This document shows positions 45,401-55,732 of a stretch of DNA of 64,000 bases, one piece after another. Positions within the stretch are counted from its first letter, which is position 1. Each line of letters opens with the position of its first letter. Source of the stretch: Enterobacter sp. EA-1. Lineage in GTDB: Bacteria > Pseudomonadota > Gammaproteobacteria > Enterobacterales > Enterobacteriaceae. Location: assembly GCA_002886105.1 (NCBI GenBank), contig CP025776.1, forward strand, positions 186,001-250,000, written 5' to 3'. The notes beneath the pieces are model-generated. The model was not told the origin of the DNA and ran no database searches. It saw only the letters and a program-made list of their open reading frames with translations. Made by a program: the position numbers and the translations under genes.

Positions 45401-46490
45401 GGCGGACGCAGTGAGCAACATCAGCACCTCCATCAAAACGGCCAACAGTTCCACGGCAACGGATGGCAGCGATAAGTTCACCGATCTTGCCAGCTATGCC
45501 AGCGCCAGCAAACTGTCGCCCTTTACCGCAGAAGGGTATAGCAATCTGACCTCGCTGCTGAATTCGAGCCGCTTACAAAGCCTGAGCGAATCGAATTATA
45601 AGAAGAATTATAACGATGCGATTAACGCCTCGACCGATTCGCAAAACGCCAGCGGCGTTGAGCTGAATATGGCGCTGAGCGGCGACAGCTACAAGCTGGA
45701 TGTCGGTACAACGCCGCTGGGTCAGGATCTCAGTACGCTGGTGGGCGGTGTGAAATGGTCGCCGAAACTGACCAACTACCTGACGTTGATCCTGACGGGT
45801 GAGCGTCGTGCGGTGACCGACAGCCTGCTCTCCTACGTGGGCTTGTATGACAAATACTCCGGCGAGCGTTGGGGGCGTGTCACCAAAAACGGCGGTAGCG
45901 CGCAGTTGAGCTACGATGACGGCGACGCCGGTTTCTACGTGGGCGGCGGCGGTTACAGCTATCTTGGCGAAAACGTGGCGAGCAACACCAGTATGAACGC
46001 CAGCGCCGGGGTTTATCTGCGCCCGTTGCATGACAGTTTCCGCCAGTTGCAGACCGGCCTTAGCGTGAGCTGGATGGATTTCTCAAAAAACCTCAGCTAC
46101 TTCACCTATGGGCAGGGCGGCTACTTCAGCCCGCAGAACTACGTCAGCGTGGCGTTGCCGGTGGATTTCTCGCAGAAAATCGACAACTGGAAACTGCGGC
46201 TCGGCGGCTCGGTGGGGTATCAATCCTACACCCGGGATAAGAGCGACTATTTCCCGACCGCGCCGGAAGCGCAGCAGATGCTGCAACAGTTGGCTGATAT
46301 GGGCTTTGTCAAAGAAGCGCAGTATGGCGGCCGTTCGCAAAACGGCATCGGCTATAACGTCCATGCCGGTCTGGATTACAACGTGAATAACAAAATGACG
46401 GTGGGCGGTAACGTCAGTTACGACACCTTCGGTAGCTATAACGAAAGCACCGCCGGACTTTATCTCCGGTATATGCTGGGAGACAAATAA
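42493..46490 (+). CDS. bcsC: Cellulose export protein BcsC, first operon (TPR plus outer-membrane barrel)
   Basis: BcsC carries cellulose through the periplasm and outer membrane. GTG at 42493 or ATG at 42511 starts a signal peptide ending GLAHA. TPR repeats follow (about 42600-44900), for example AMYLMALWAQQNGDLQTAAQ and LMFAMGRLYQTGKMNKEAGV. After EKTGMWLQGNVEIRGRDGET comes a Ser/Thr/Asn-rich stretch (45340-45660) and then a beta-barrel ending YLRYMLGDK. About 1330 residues, longer than E. coli BcsC (1157). At least ten frame breaks, including 45379 where GCCTGG reads GCCTCGG. bcsD starts within the stop (TAATG). Confidence 0.88.
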
Positions 46491-46970
46491 TGAAGACGGA
46501 TAACGCCAACGCCTCGTTGCTGGCCTATTTTCAGCAGCAACAGACCCCCGCCGGGCTGGTTTGATCTGCTTAACGTGATGATTGATGGCATGGTGCGTAA
46601 TGTCGGCGAGGCGGAAAGCCTGCCGTTCCTGCGCCAGATGGGCGAAGCCATGGCGGATCGCACGCCGCTGCCCGTTTCGGAGACCGTGGGCGAGCTGGAA
46701 GCCCACATCAACGCGCAATTGCGGGTGTTCAATTGGGGCTGCATTGACATGATTGTCAGCGAAAATGGGCTTGCGTTTCGTCATCAGGGCATACCGGTCG
46801 CCCGCGATAAAGCGCTGCAGACACGCTGGTGCTCGGCGTTTTGCGCCATTCTGGAAGGGCTTTATTCGCGCTGGCTGCGCGGACAAGGCGGCGATTCTGG
46901 TCTCGTTTTTACGCGCGAAAGTCTCTATTCTGTGTCAGATGTAGTATTCCGCTACGCTAAACCACAGTGA
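46490..46970 (+). CDS. bcsD: Cellulose synthase subunit BcsD
   Basis: After repair near 46558 the protein reads MKTDNANASLLAYFQQQQTP, then WFDLLNVMIDGMVRNVGEAE and FLRQMGEAMADRTPLP. It matches the BcsD family (about 160 residues) known from Komagataeibacter, where an octameric ring in the periplasm helps align glucan chains into crystalline ribbons. E. coli lacks it. The ATG at 46490 overlaps the bcsC stop. Its presence marks the first operon as the BcsD-containing type. Confidence 0.87.
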
Positions 46971-46978
46971 GTTAACCC

Positions 46979-47970
46979 ATGTTGAAGCGCATTTTCGCCG
47001 CGATGGTGGTGATGGTGAGTCTGCTGTTTTCGTCATTTTCTCAGGCCTCTGCGGCACGGGATAGCTATAAAGCGCGGTTTCTGATGCCGGATGGACGTAT
47101 CGTTGATACCGGCAACAAAAGCATTTCTCACACCGAAGGTCAGGGCTACGCCATGCTGATGGCGGTGGCAAATAACGACAGAACCGCATTTGACAGCATG
47201 TGGAACTGGACCAACAACACCCTGAAAAATAAAGATAACGGTCTCTATTACTGGCGTTATAACCCGGTGGAGGCCGATCCCATTCCCGATAAAAACGATG
47301 CTACTGACGGCGATGTGCTGATTGCACGGGCGTTGTTAAAAGCCGGGCAGCGCTGGAATATTCCGGCGTATCTTGCGGCATCCGATGCGATCACGCAGGC
47401 GGTGTTGAAACATACGGTGATCAGTTTTGCCGGTTACCGCGTGATGCTGCCGAGCGAACGGTTTCAACCTCAATACCTATGTGAACCTCAATCCCTCGTA
47501 TTTTATCTTCCCGGCATGGCAGGATTTCGCCAACCGTAGCCATCTGGTGGCGGGAACTGATCAAAGACGGGCAAACGCTGCTGGGCAAGATGGCACACCG
47601 TTAGGCGCAGTTGCCGACGGATTGGGTTGCATTGTCGGCGGAGGGCAAGCTGTCGCCAGCTAAAGAGTGGCCGCCGCGCATGAGCTACGATGCGATTCGC
47701 ATTCCGCTGTATGTGAGCTGGCAGGATGCGCAAAGCCCGTTGTTAACGCCATGGCGTAACTGGTGGCAAGGTTTTAGCCGCAACCAGACGCCTGCACACC
47801 GGGTGAATGTCACGACCAACGATACTGCGCCGTACAATATGAACGACGGGTTGCTGGCAGTACGCGATCTCACGCTGGGCGCTGCGCCCGCTGAGCCGCA
47901 AATCACCGCGCAGGATGATTACTATTCCGCCAGTCTGAAGATGTTGGTGTGGCTGGCACAGCAGAAGTAA
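46979..47970 (+). CDS. bcsZ: Periplasmic endo-1,4-beta-glucanase BcsZ, first operon (GH8)
   Basis: This family-8 glycoside hydrolase trims cellulose during synthesis. Signal peptide [20 protein letters not shown], cleaved near SQASA. The catalytic acid lies in [18 protein letters not shown] and the base region in [14 protein letters not shown]. The frame breaks near 47456, 47550, 47597 and 47640. About 330 residues, shorter than E. coli BcsZ (368) and closer to BcsZ of other enterobacterial bcsD operons. Last gene of the operon; REP-like repeats follow instead of a simple terminator. Confidence 0.88.
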
Positions 47971-47980
47971 CTGTGCTGCT

Positions 47981-48510
47981 GACCCTCACCCCGGCCCTCT
48001 CCCTTTCAGGAGAGGGAGAAAAACCCGCACCATTCGGTACATTCGCCCTGTTATCGAAGGACCCGTGAGGAGAAATCCGCAGCGATCTGTTCTCTCGCCT
48101 CTAAGAAGTCACTGCGCTGCTGACCTCACCCCGGCCCTCTCCCTGAAAGGGAGAGGGAGAAAAACCCACGCCATTCGGTACATTCGCCCTGTTATCGAAG
48201 GACCCGTGAGGGAAATCCGCAGCGATCTGTTCTCTCGCCTCTAAGAAGTCACTGCACTGCTGACCCTCACCCCGGCCCCCTCCCTGAAAGGGAGAGGGAG
48301 AAAACCCGCACCATTCGGTACATTCGCCCTGTTATCGAAGGACCCGTGAGGGAAATCCGCGCCATTCGGTACACTCGCCCTGTTATCGAAGGACCTGTGA
48401 GGAGAAAACCCGCGCTATTCAGTACACCCGCCCTGTTATTGAAGGACCCGTGAGGGGAAATTCGCAGCGATCTGTTCCCTCTCCCCTTTGGGGAGAGGGT
48501 TAGGTGAGGG
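47981..48510. repeat. REP-like tandem array between the two cellulose loci
   Basis: A unit of about 140 bp starts GACCCTCACCCCGGCCCTCT at 47981 and recurs at 48122 and 48262. Each holds a palindrome (CCCTCTCCC...GGGAGAGGG) and the block CATTCGCCCTGTTATCGAAGG. Two shorter copies of that block, with period near 50, follow at about 48360-48460. The array ends at about 48478-48510 with an inverted REP copy (CCCTCTCCCC-TTT-GGGGAGAGGG). It fills the gap between convergent bcsZ and bcsG and may terminate both. Units are 85-95% alike by eye. Confidence 0.85.
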
Positions 48511-48519
48511 AAAAGGGCG

Positions 48520-50202
48520 TTATTGCGGATAGGGCACCCAGTCACCGTCGTTCAGACGGACATAGGGCTTATCCTGATACTGAATAACCACCGCGTTCGC
48601 ATTCTCCGATACCGGTGCGGTCTGCGGCAGATTGCCGATCAACTGCTGCCAGTTCACGCTATCCTGGGTGAAGATCTTCCCGTCCAGCACGCGGGTAACA
48701 ATCTCCGAAATCGCAAGGAAACTGCTCGGCTGGTCAATTTCCAGCGGCGCGCCCTGATGCGGCGCTTTCATGCCAAAGAACTTAATCGCGGCTGGCACGT
48801 TGGTGATTGACGGGCTGGGAATGTCGCGCAAACCGGAAACCTGCATCTTATCGCCCTGCAACGCAGCGCCATGCTCCGGCACCAGTACCACCATCACTTT
48901 GTGCCCGGATTTTTCCAGTTGAGTGAAGAAAGCATCCAGCTCATCGAACAGCTTCTGCGCCCGCAACTTGTAATCCGCACTTTTGCGATCGCCACCGGAT
49001 AGTGGTTGCCATCGTGCAGCGGCAGCAGGTTGTAGAAGGTCGCGGTGCGTTTACCCTGGTTAGTGGCCTCTGACTCCATCCAGCGATTCAGCACGGCGGT
49101 ATCGTCAAAGATTGGCGAGCCGTCAAAGGAGAGCAGGACCGGTGGCAGACCCACCGCGGTTCATCAGTGGCACTTGTACACCGCCGTTGTCGCGGATCTC
49201 TTTCAGGAAGCCGCCGAATTCGCCGTTGTGATCCATCATCAACTGCTGGGTAAAGCCAAGTTTCGCCAGATTATCAAACAGATAGCATTGTGCACCTGCC
49301 TGCTGATAGAGGTTTTTATGCGACGACTGACCGCAGCTTGCGCGTAGCAGGCGAATAGCCGCCAGGCCGCTATAGGCGGTGGCGGAGTTAAAGTGCTTAA
49401 ACACCATATCGAAGTGTGACCACAGCGGGTGCGACATCAGCCCGGCAGCTTCGATATCTGCCCGGAGAGCGAGCAGATGTTGATGATCAGCAGGTCGAAA
49501 GGCTGTGAGTCTGCCGCCAGCTCGGTCGGGAAGGTGCTATGACGTTTCTCTTCCGATGCGTAGAAACTGGCCAGCCGGGGGCGTTGAGGTTTTCAGACGT
49601 TGGCGGAGCTGTTTGCGCCGGAATATCGCCAACCACTGGCGTATCTCCCGCCGTTGCGACGGTTGCCGCCGCGCCGCCAGTGGTGGTCACTGTGGTGGTC
49701 GGCTGGCCTCCGGGCCATAACGAGAAGGCCGGACCGGTAAGGGTCAGCACGTTCAGCCAGATCATCAACGCGACGACAAACACCGTCACGCGGATCCACT
49801 GCGACAAAAGAGCCAGGGCAATCAGCAGTACAAACAACGCCCCGACCATTTGCCAGTTAATAAAACGCAGCGCCGAGGTCAGCGAGGTAACTGGCGCTGA
49901 ATCCGGCAACCTGCGAACCCTCGGCTCATAATGCTTTCCAGCCCCGGCAGCCGGTATCGTGCCAGAACAGCCCGAAGCCGACAGGAAGGGCAACCCAGTG
50001 GCGCAGGCGGTGCAGACGCAGGTTGGGCAGCGGCATCAGCAGGAATGCCATAAACACCAAGTTCAGCAGGGGGATGAAAATTAAGGTATCCCGCCCACAG
50101 CAGACCGAACTTCACCAGAAAATAGAAGTTCCAACCGGAAAGGCCGCGCCAGTATTGCCACAGCGGCGAAGGCGCTGGAGAGGTCGTTGTATGATTAGTC
50201 AT
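48520..50202 (-). CDS. bcsG: Cellulose phosphoethanolamine transferase BcsG
   Basis: BcsG transfers phosphoethanolamine from lipids onto cellulose. MTNHTTTSPAPSPLWQYWRG starts at 50202. Membrane segments follow (GWNFYFLVKFGLLWAGYLNF; ALFVLLIALALLSQWIRVTV), then a zinc-dependent periplasmic domain: LLIINICSLSWADIEAAGLM (Cys ligand), TAYSGLAAIRLLRASCGQ (nucleophile Ser) and VVLVPEHGAAL (Glu-His ligands). The frame breaks near 48985, 49155, 49465, 49580 (GCCTGG read as GCCCCCGG), 49900, 49925 and 50075. About 560 residues. Start overlaps the bcsF end by 8 bases. Confidence 0.92.
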
Positions 50203-50391
50203 GTTTACGGTCTGCCTTGACGAGCGATTCCCGGCGCAAAGTACCGATTGGTTTCACATAGCGGGGTTTAGAAAAGGTTAAACGAAGCGCGGTGCGGATC
50301 GGGCGCGACCAGTGGCGGGCAAGATACCCCAGTGGAAGAAGATCAACGCGCACAACACAATAAGCTGAACGATATCGCCAATCGACATCAT
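50195..50391 (-). CDS. bcsF: Small membrane protein BcsF
   Basis: MMSIGDIVQLIVLCALIFFP, then LGYLARHWSRPIRTALRLTF and KPRYVKPIGTLRRE, after repair of one lost C near 50333. One membrane segment followed by a basic cytoplasmic tail, about 65 residues, as in E. coli BcsF, which links BcsE to BcsG. ATGATG overlaps the bcsE stop. Confidence 0.88.
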
Positions 50392-51949
50392 GATGTACGC
50401 TCCGTGTTTTCGCTGAGTAACCGGTAATGTTCCGGGATGCGGCGCGGGCGGTGCCATCGTGTTCTGCATTGATCACTTTCTTCGTTTCACTCGTGACGAT
50501 TAACGGTTTTGCCCACTGCTCCGGCGTTAGCGTGCGCATTTGCACCAGCTCGGCGGCAATCTGGTTATCTTCGAACCACACCATGCGGTTGGAGAAGATG
50601 TCCGCCGTTGGCAGCGGAAAAATATGGTTCAGCGCGGTATCGAGATCGTTGACCCGGCAGAATGATAAAAACAGCACCAGCCGGTTATCGCCAATACTCA
50701 CGATATCCCCGGTGCGGTTTGTTCGGCACAGGGTGAGCGCTTGCTCAACGCGAATTCCCGGCACCGGTCGCAGGGCGACCATCACCCCTTTCTGCCATCT
50801 GCGGGTAAAAGCTGGTTGTTGACCATATTGCTGACGGCATCGCAGAACGTGCCCCACGGCTGGAAACCGCGCAGTTTCAGCGGTTGGGTCATCGACAGCA
50901 GCGTGGTGATATCTTCCGGCACACGACGGTTGAACTGCTGACCCTGAACGCTTTCAATTAACGTTAAACAGCGCGACAACGGGGCATTCCACGGGATAAC
51001 CATATTGGCTCCGCAGCCCAGCAACAGTCGCTCATCCGTGGCGCGCAGGCTGGCGTGGCTTTCACGGACAATGATTTTCAGGCCGCTACCGCGTTGGCGA
51101 CGCAGCGTGTGGATTTGCCGCGCAATACTGTCTATTTGATTATTTTGCGTGAGCGCAAATATCAATGTTGCCGCCCCCGGCTGGCACGGGCTTCTTCAAA
51201 TAACGCTTCGTTAGTTTCAAATAATGACCAGTATTCAGAAAGCGGCGGCGCGCCTTCCAATACAGCAATATTACTTAAGATTCGCTTTTCATCGCTACGC
51301 GGTTGGACGGATGTTTCTTCCCGTTCCGCTAATTGCCAGCGTCCTTTAACATTAAGGATCTGAAGCTGTTGCCGGGCGCTAACCCCTTTTTCATTACACC
51401 ACCGGGCAACGTCATAAACATGTAAATCATTCTGATAGCGTAAACTGGCCGGGCCAAATAATGTGCGATATTCACTCATCAGAATCGACGTCTGTTTATC
51501 GCTGTTGCCGCTGGGGTTAATTATCAGCAGTGCGCATTTATGGTATTTCGCCCATGCGTGAGTTTTTTCCAGCCATCTTTGCAAATTAGCCACGGGAATA
51601 TTCTGAAAGGCATTGTTGGCGCAGAGCAGGATCAGTAAATAATTTTCAGGCTCCACTGAACACAGTAAATCGCGGGTGAAAAGTATAGACCATTTTCCCG
51701 ATTTGGCATGGAAAATAGTTGGATTTTTTCTGGTCCGTGATCGTTATCCAGATGGATGATTTTATGCAGATCGTGGCCCATGCCAATTATTGCGACTTTT
51801 GCTTCTTTATCTTGTGTCGCAATGGTCTGATTTATAAGATTAATCGCATCCTGTTCGCGATCGGCATTTAACCACCAGACGCCGCCTGCGGGCATATGAC
51901 GTAATTCATCCCATAACGACTGGATTCCAATAGAAAATACGGGGTCCAC
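50388..51949 (-). CDS. bcsE: c-di-GMP-binding cellulose regulator BcsE
   Basis: BcsE binds c-di-GMP through a degenerate GGDEF domain and boosts cellulose synthesis. The GTG start at 51949 gives VDPVFSIGIQSLWDELRHMP. The E. coli protein starts three codons upstream, but here that codon is AAG. The C-terminal I-site is RTNRTGDIVSIG (RxxD). Other matches: WCNEKGVSARQQL, RATDERLLLGCGANMVIPWN and LPTADIFSNRMVWFED. The frame breaks near 51655-51680, 51178, 50790 and 50440. The repaired end reads RIPEHYRLLSENTERTS and stops at 50388. About 520 residues. First gene of bcsEFG, divergent from bcsR. Confidence 0.9.
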
Positions 51950-52123
51950 GATGTCCCTCTTATAGAGAATTTAACTGTATCTCAGTTTACTAGCGTAAGC
52001 GAAGAAATAAACCTAACATTGAAATTAAAGAACATCAGATTTAGCATGTAAACGAATTTTCTCAGGCGCGATTGTCTTGCCTCATTTGCTCAAGTGCTTT
52101 TTATTCATAGGGATCGGTTAAAC
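51950..52123. promoter_or_regulatory. bcsE-bcsR divergent promoter region
   Basis: A 174-base A/T-rich gap between divergent bcsEFG and bcsRQABZC, the same arrangement as in E. coli. It must hold both promoters. I cannot place -10/-35 boxes with confidence. AGAGGGA is the bcsE ribosome site. Confidence 0.5.
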
Positions 52124-52315
52124 ATGCATAGCGATGAATTCAAAACTCAGACAGATCCCCACGCTGGGCTACACATTTCAAAAATGATTTTCTGGCGCTG
52201 AGCAAAGCATTTTCATTGCCTGGAAATAGACTATGCCGATATTTCCCAACGAGAACAGTTGGCGGCAGCTATTAAGCGTTGGCCACTGCTTGCTGAATTC
52301 GCCCGTCAACAATAA
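52124..52315 (+). CDS. bcsR: Small cellulose regulator BcsR (YhjR)
   Basis: After repair of an extra C near 52160, an extra A near 52177 and a G near 52193, the protein reads MHSDEFKTQTDPTLGYTFQN, then DFLALSKAFSLPEIDYADIS and QREQLAAAIKRWPLLAEFAR. It matches E. coli BcsR (62 residues), which partners BcsQ and is needed for synthase assembly. Stop at 52313-52315. Twelve bases then separate it from bcsQ. Confidence 0.88.
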
Positions 52316-52326
52316 GGGAGCCATGA

Positions 52327-53093
52327 ATGGCCATCTTGGGATTACAGGGGGATACGCGGTGGCGTGGGTACAACATCAATCACTGCGGCTCTGGCACCGG
52401 TCATTGCAATTATTAGGCGAGTCGGTGCTCGTTATTGACGCGTGCCCCGATAATCTTCTGCGCCTGTCATTTAATGTCGATTTCGATCATAACGGCGGTT
52501 GGGCGCGCGCCTTACTGGATGGTCAGGACTGGCGTGATGCGGGGCTGCGTTACACCTCTCAACTTGATGTCTTGCCTTTTGGTCGCCTTACGACAAGCGA
52601 ATGGGAAAATAGCCAGCGACTGCCCGACGTGCTTAACGCGCTCACCTCTATTCTGCAGGCGCTGCAAACGCAGCAGCAGTATCAGTGGGTGTTGATCGAC
52701 CTGCCGCACGGCTATTCGCCACTGGTTCGCCAGTTTATTGAGCAGTGCGATCATACGCTGACCATTATCAAGCCGGACACGAACTGCCATGTGCGTCTGC
52801 ACCAGCAGGTTTTACCGGTGGGTACGCATATTCTGATAAACGATCTGCGCGTAGGCAGTCAGCTACAGGATGACCTCTGGCAGGTGTGGTTACAAAGCCA
52901 GCGACGAATGCTGCCGATCTATATTCATCGCGATGAAGCGATGGCGGAATGCATGGCGTCAAAACAGCCGCTGGGCGAATACCGTGCCGATGCGTTGGCG
53001 GCGGAAGAGGTGTTAACGCTGGCGAACTGGTGCCTGCTGCATTGTGCGCAAACGCGTGCGGACAGCGGGGAGCCCGCAAGGAGTCCGCAATGA
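52327..53093 (+). CDS. bcsQ: BcsQ, second (E. coli-type) operon
   Basis: MAILGLQGIRGGVGTTSITA (after repair near 52350) is the E. coli BcsQ N-terminus with its deviant Walker A. VLVIDACPDNLLRLSFNVDF and CHVRLHQQVLPVGTHILIND follow. At about 52395 a predicted GCCTGGTCA reads GCACCGGTCA, the same change as in glyS at 9806. The end reads ALAAEEVLTLANWCLL. About 255 residues. The stop overlaps the bcsA ATG. Confidence 0.92.
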
Positions 53094-55722
53094 GTCGCCT
53101 GTCCGCACACCGGTTGCTGATCCCCCCGGTTAGCGCGCGTTTAAGCGAGCGCTATCAGCACTATCGCCGTCATGGCGCCTCCGGGTTCAGCGCGGCCTCT
53201 GGCTGCTTCTGGGCGATACTCGCATGGATGTTTATTCCGCTGGAGCACCCGCGCTGGCAGCTGCTGCGTGCGCAGCAACATCAGTTATTTCCGCATATCG
53301 ATCCTGACAAACCCCGCCCTCTCGACCCGGCGCGCTATCTGGTGCAAACCCTTTGGCTGTTAGTCACCTTGCCGTGGGGACCGCCGAAATCTGCGCGTCG
53401 TCAGCGTTTTGCCCGGGCTCGCGCGCGTTGCGTGGGCGCTGGTATCACTGGCTGGATAGTCTGCCGGCGCGGGTAACGCAACGTACCGGCCACCTCGACC
53501 ACAAAAAGAGCTGGCGCATATTCATCCGCGCGTCCGGCGTTTCATTCTTGGCGTGGTGGTTGTCTTCTCGCTGGTTCTGGCGATTTTGTGTATTACACAG
53601 CCCTTTAACCCGCTTTCGCAGTTTGTGTTCCTGATGCTGCTATGGGGTGTGGCCTTGCTGGTGCGGCGCATTCCGGGGCGCTTCTCGGCGTTAATGTTGA
53701 TTGTTCTGTCGCTCACCGTTTCCTGTCGTTATATCTGGTGGCGTTATACCTCGACGTTGAACTGGAACGATCCGGTCAGTCTGGTATGCGGTCTGATACT
53801 GCTGTTTGCGGGAAACCTACGCACTGGATTGTGCTGATCCTCGGTTATTTCCAGGGTGGTGTGGCCGCTCAATCGCCAGCCGGTGCCGCTGCCGAAAGAG
53901 ATGGCGCTGTGGCCCTCGGTGGATATCTTCGTGCCCACCTATAACGAAGATTTAAGCGTGGTGAAAAACACCATTTACGCGTCATTGGGCATTGACTGGC
54001 CGAAAGATAAACTCAAAATCTGGATCCTCGACGATGGCGGCCGTGAAGAGTTTCGCGTCTTCGCCAACACTGTCGGGGTGGAATACATCGCCCGCACGAC
54101 TCACGAACACGCCAAAGCCGGGAATATCAACAATGCCCTGGAAGTATGCGAAGGGCGAGTTTGTGTCGATTTTCGACTGTGACCATGTGCCCACGCGCTC
54201 GTTCCTGCAAATGACCATGGGCTGGTTCCTGAAAGAGAAAAAACTGGCGATGATGCAGACGCCGCACCATTTTTTCTCGCCGGATCCGTTTGAACGTAAC
54301 CTTGGGCGTTTTCGTAAAACGCCGAACGAAGGCACGCTGTTCTATGGCCTGGTGCAGGACGGCAACGACATGTGGGACGCCACCTTCTTCTGCGGCTCTT
54401 GTGCGGTGATCCGTCGTGAACCGTTGGATCAAATCGGCGGTATTGCGGTAGAAACCGTCACCGAAGATGCGCACACCTCCCTGCGTTTACACCGCACGGG
54501 CTACACCTCCGCGTATATGCGAATTCCGCAGGCGGCAGGGCTGGCGACGGAGAGTTTGTCTGCGCATATTGGTCAGCGTATTCGCTGGGCGCGCGGCATG
54601 GTGCAGATCTTCCGCCTCGATAACCCGCTGTTCGGCAAAGGGCTGAAGCTCGGGCAGCGACTGTGCTACGTCAACGCCATGTTTCACTTCTTGTCCGGCA
54701 TTCCACGACTGATCTTCCTGACCGCGCCGCTGGCGTTTTTGCTGCTGCATGCCTACATCATTTATGCCCCGGCGCTGATGATCGCGCTGTTCGTTCTGCC
54801 GCATATGATCCACGCCAGCCTGACCAACTCCGAAAATTCAGGGCAAATACCGTCACTCCTTCTGGAGCTGAGATTTATGAAACGGTGCTGGCACTGGTAT
54901 ATCGCACCGCCAACGATGGTGGCGCTCTTTAACCCGCACAAAGGCAAGTTTAACGTCACGGCGAAAGGTGGCACGGTGGAAGAAGAGTATGTGGATTGGG
55001 TGATTTCCCGTCCCTATATCTACCCTCGGGTGCTGATTAACGTGCTCGGTCTGGCGGTTGGCGTATGGCGCTACTTCTACGGGCCGGAAAACGAAATCCT
55101 GACGGTCTTCGTCAGTATGGCGTGGGTGTTCTACAACATGGTTATTCTCGGCGGCGCGGTGGCGGTATCGGTGGAGAGCAAGCAGGTTCGCCGGGCGCAC
55201 AGGGTGGAAATGTCCATGCCCGCGGCAATTGCCCGCGAAGATGGCCATCTTTTCTCCTGTACCGTGCATGACTTCTCTGACGGCGGTCTGGGCATCAGGA
55301 TCAATGGCCGGGCGCAGGTGCTTGAAGGGCAACGCGTGAACCTGTTGCTGAAGCGTGGTCGGCAAGAGTACGTCTTTCCTACGACCGTGGCGCGCGCGTT
55401 TCCGGCAATGAGGTCGGTCTGCAACTGATGCCGCTGACCACCAAACAGCATATCGATTTTGTGCAGTGTACGTTTGCCCGTGCCGACACATGGGCGTTGT
55501 GGCAGGACAGTTTTCCGGAAGATAAACCGCTGGAAAGCCTGTTCGATATTTTGAAATTGGGTCGCGGCTATCGCCATCTCGCGGAATTCGCTCCGTCGTC
55601 AGTGAAGGTGATTTTCCGTGTGCTCACCGGCCTCGGTCTCCTGGGGGGTGTCGTTCATTCCTCGCAGGCCAGCACGGAACCTGACGGCACAGCAACCGAA
55701 TCCGGTTATGGCTCAACAATGA
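53090..55722 (+). CDS. bcsA: Cellulose synthase catalytic subunit BcsA, second operon
   Basis: Full-length E. coli-type BcsA, about 875 residues. The N-terminal extension with extra membrane segments is absent from the first BcsA. GT2 motifs: [45 protein letters not shown] and GQRIRWARGMVQIF. PilZ: RRAHRVEMSMP and DFSDGGLGIRI. The frame breaks near 53385, 53430, 53505, 53812, 53827 (GCCTGG read as GCACTGG), 53845 (CCAGG read as CCAGGG), 54128, 54865, 55395, 55560 and 55632. The repaired C-terminus reads VSFIPRRPARNLTAQQ and ends at 55722. Confidence 0.94.
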
Positions 55723-55732
55723 TGAAAACGCG

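Noticed and set aside
48267-48545. A minus-strand open frame over the REP-like array
   Set aside because: The predicted protein merely repeats the DNA repeat unit and overlaps the bcsG 3' end.
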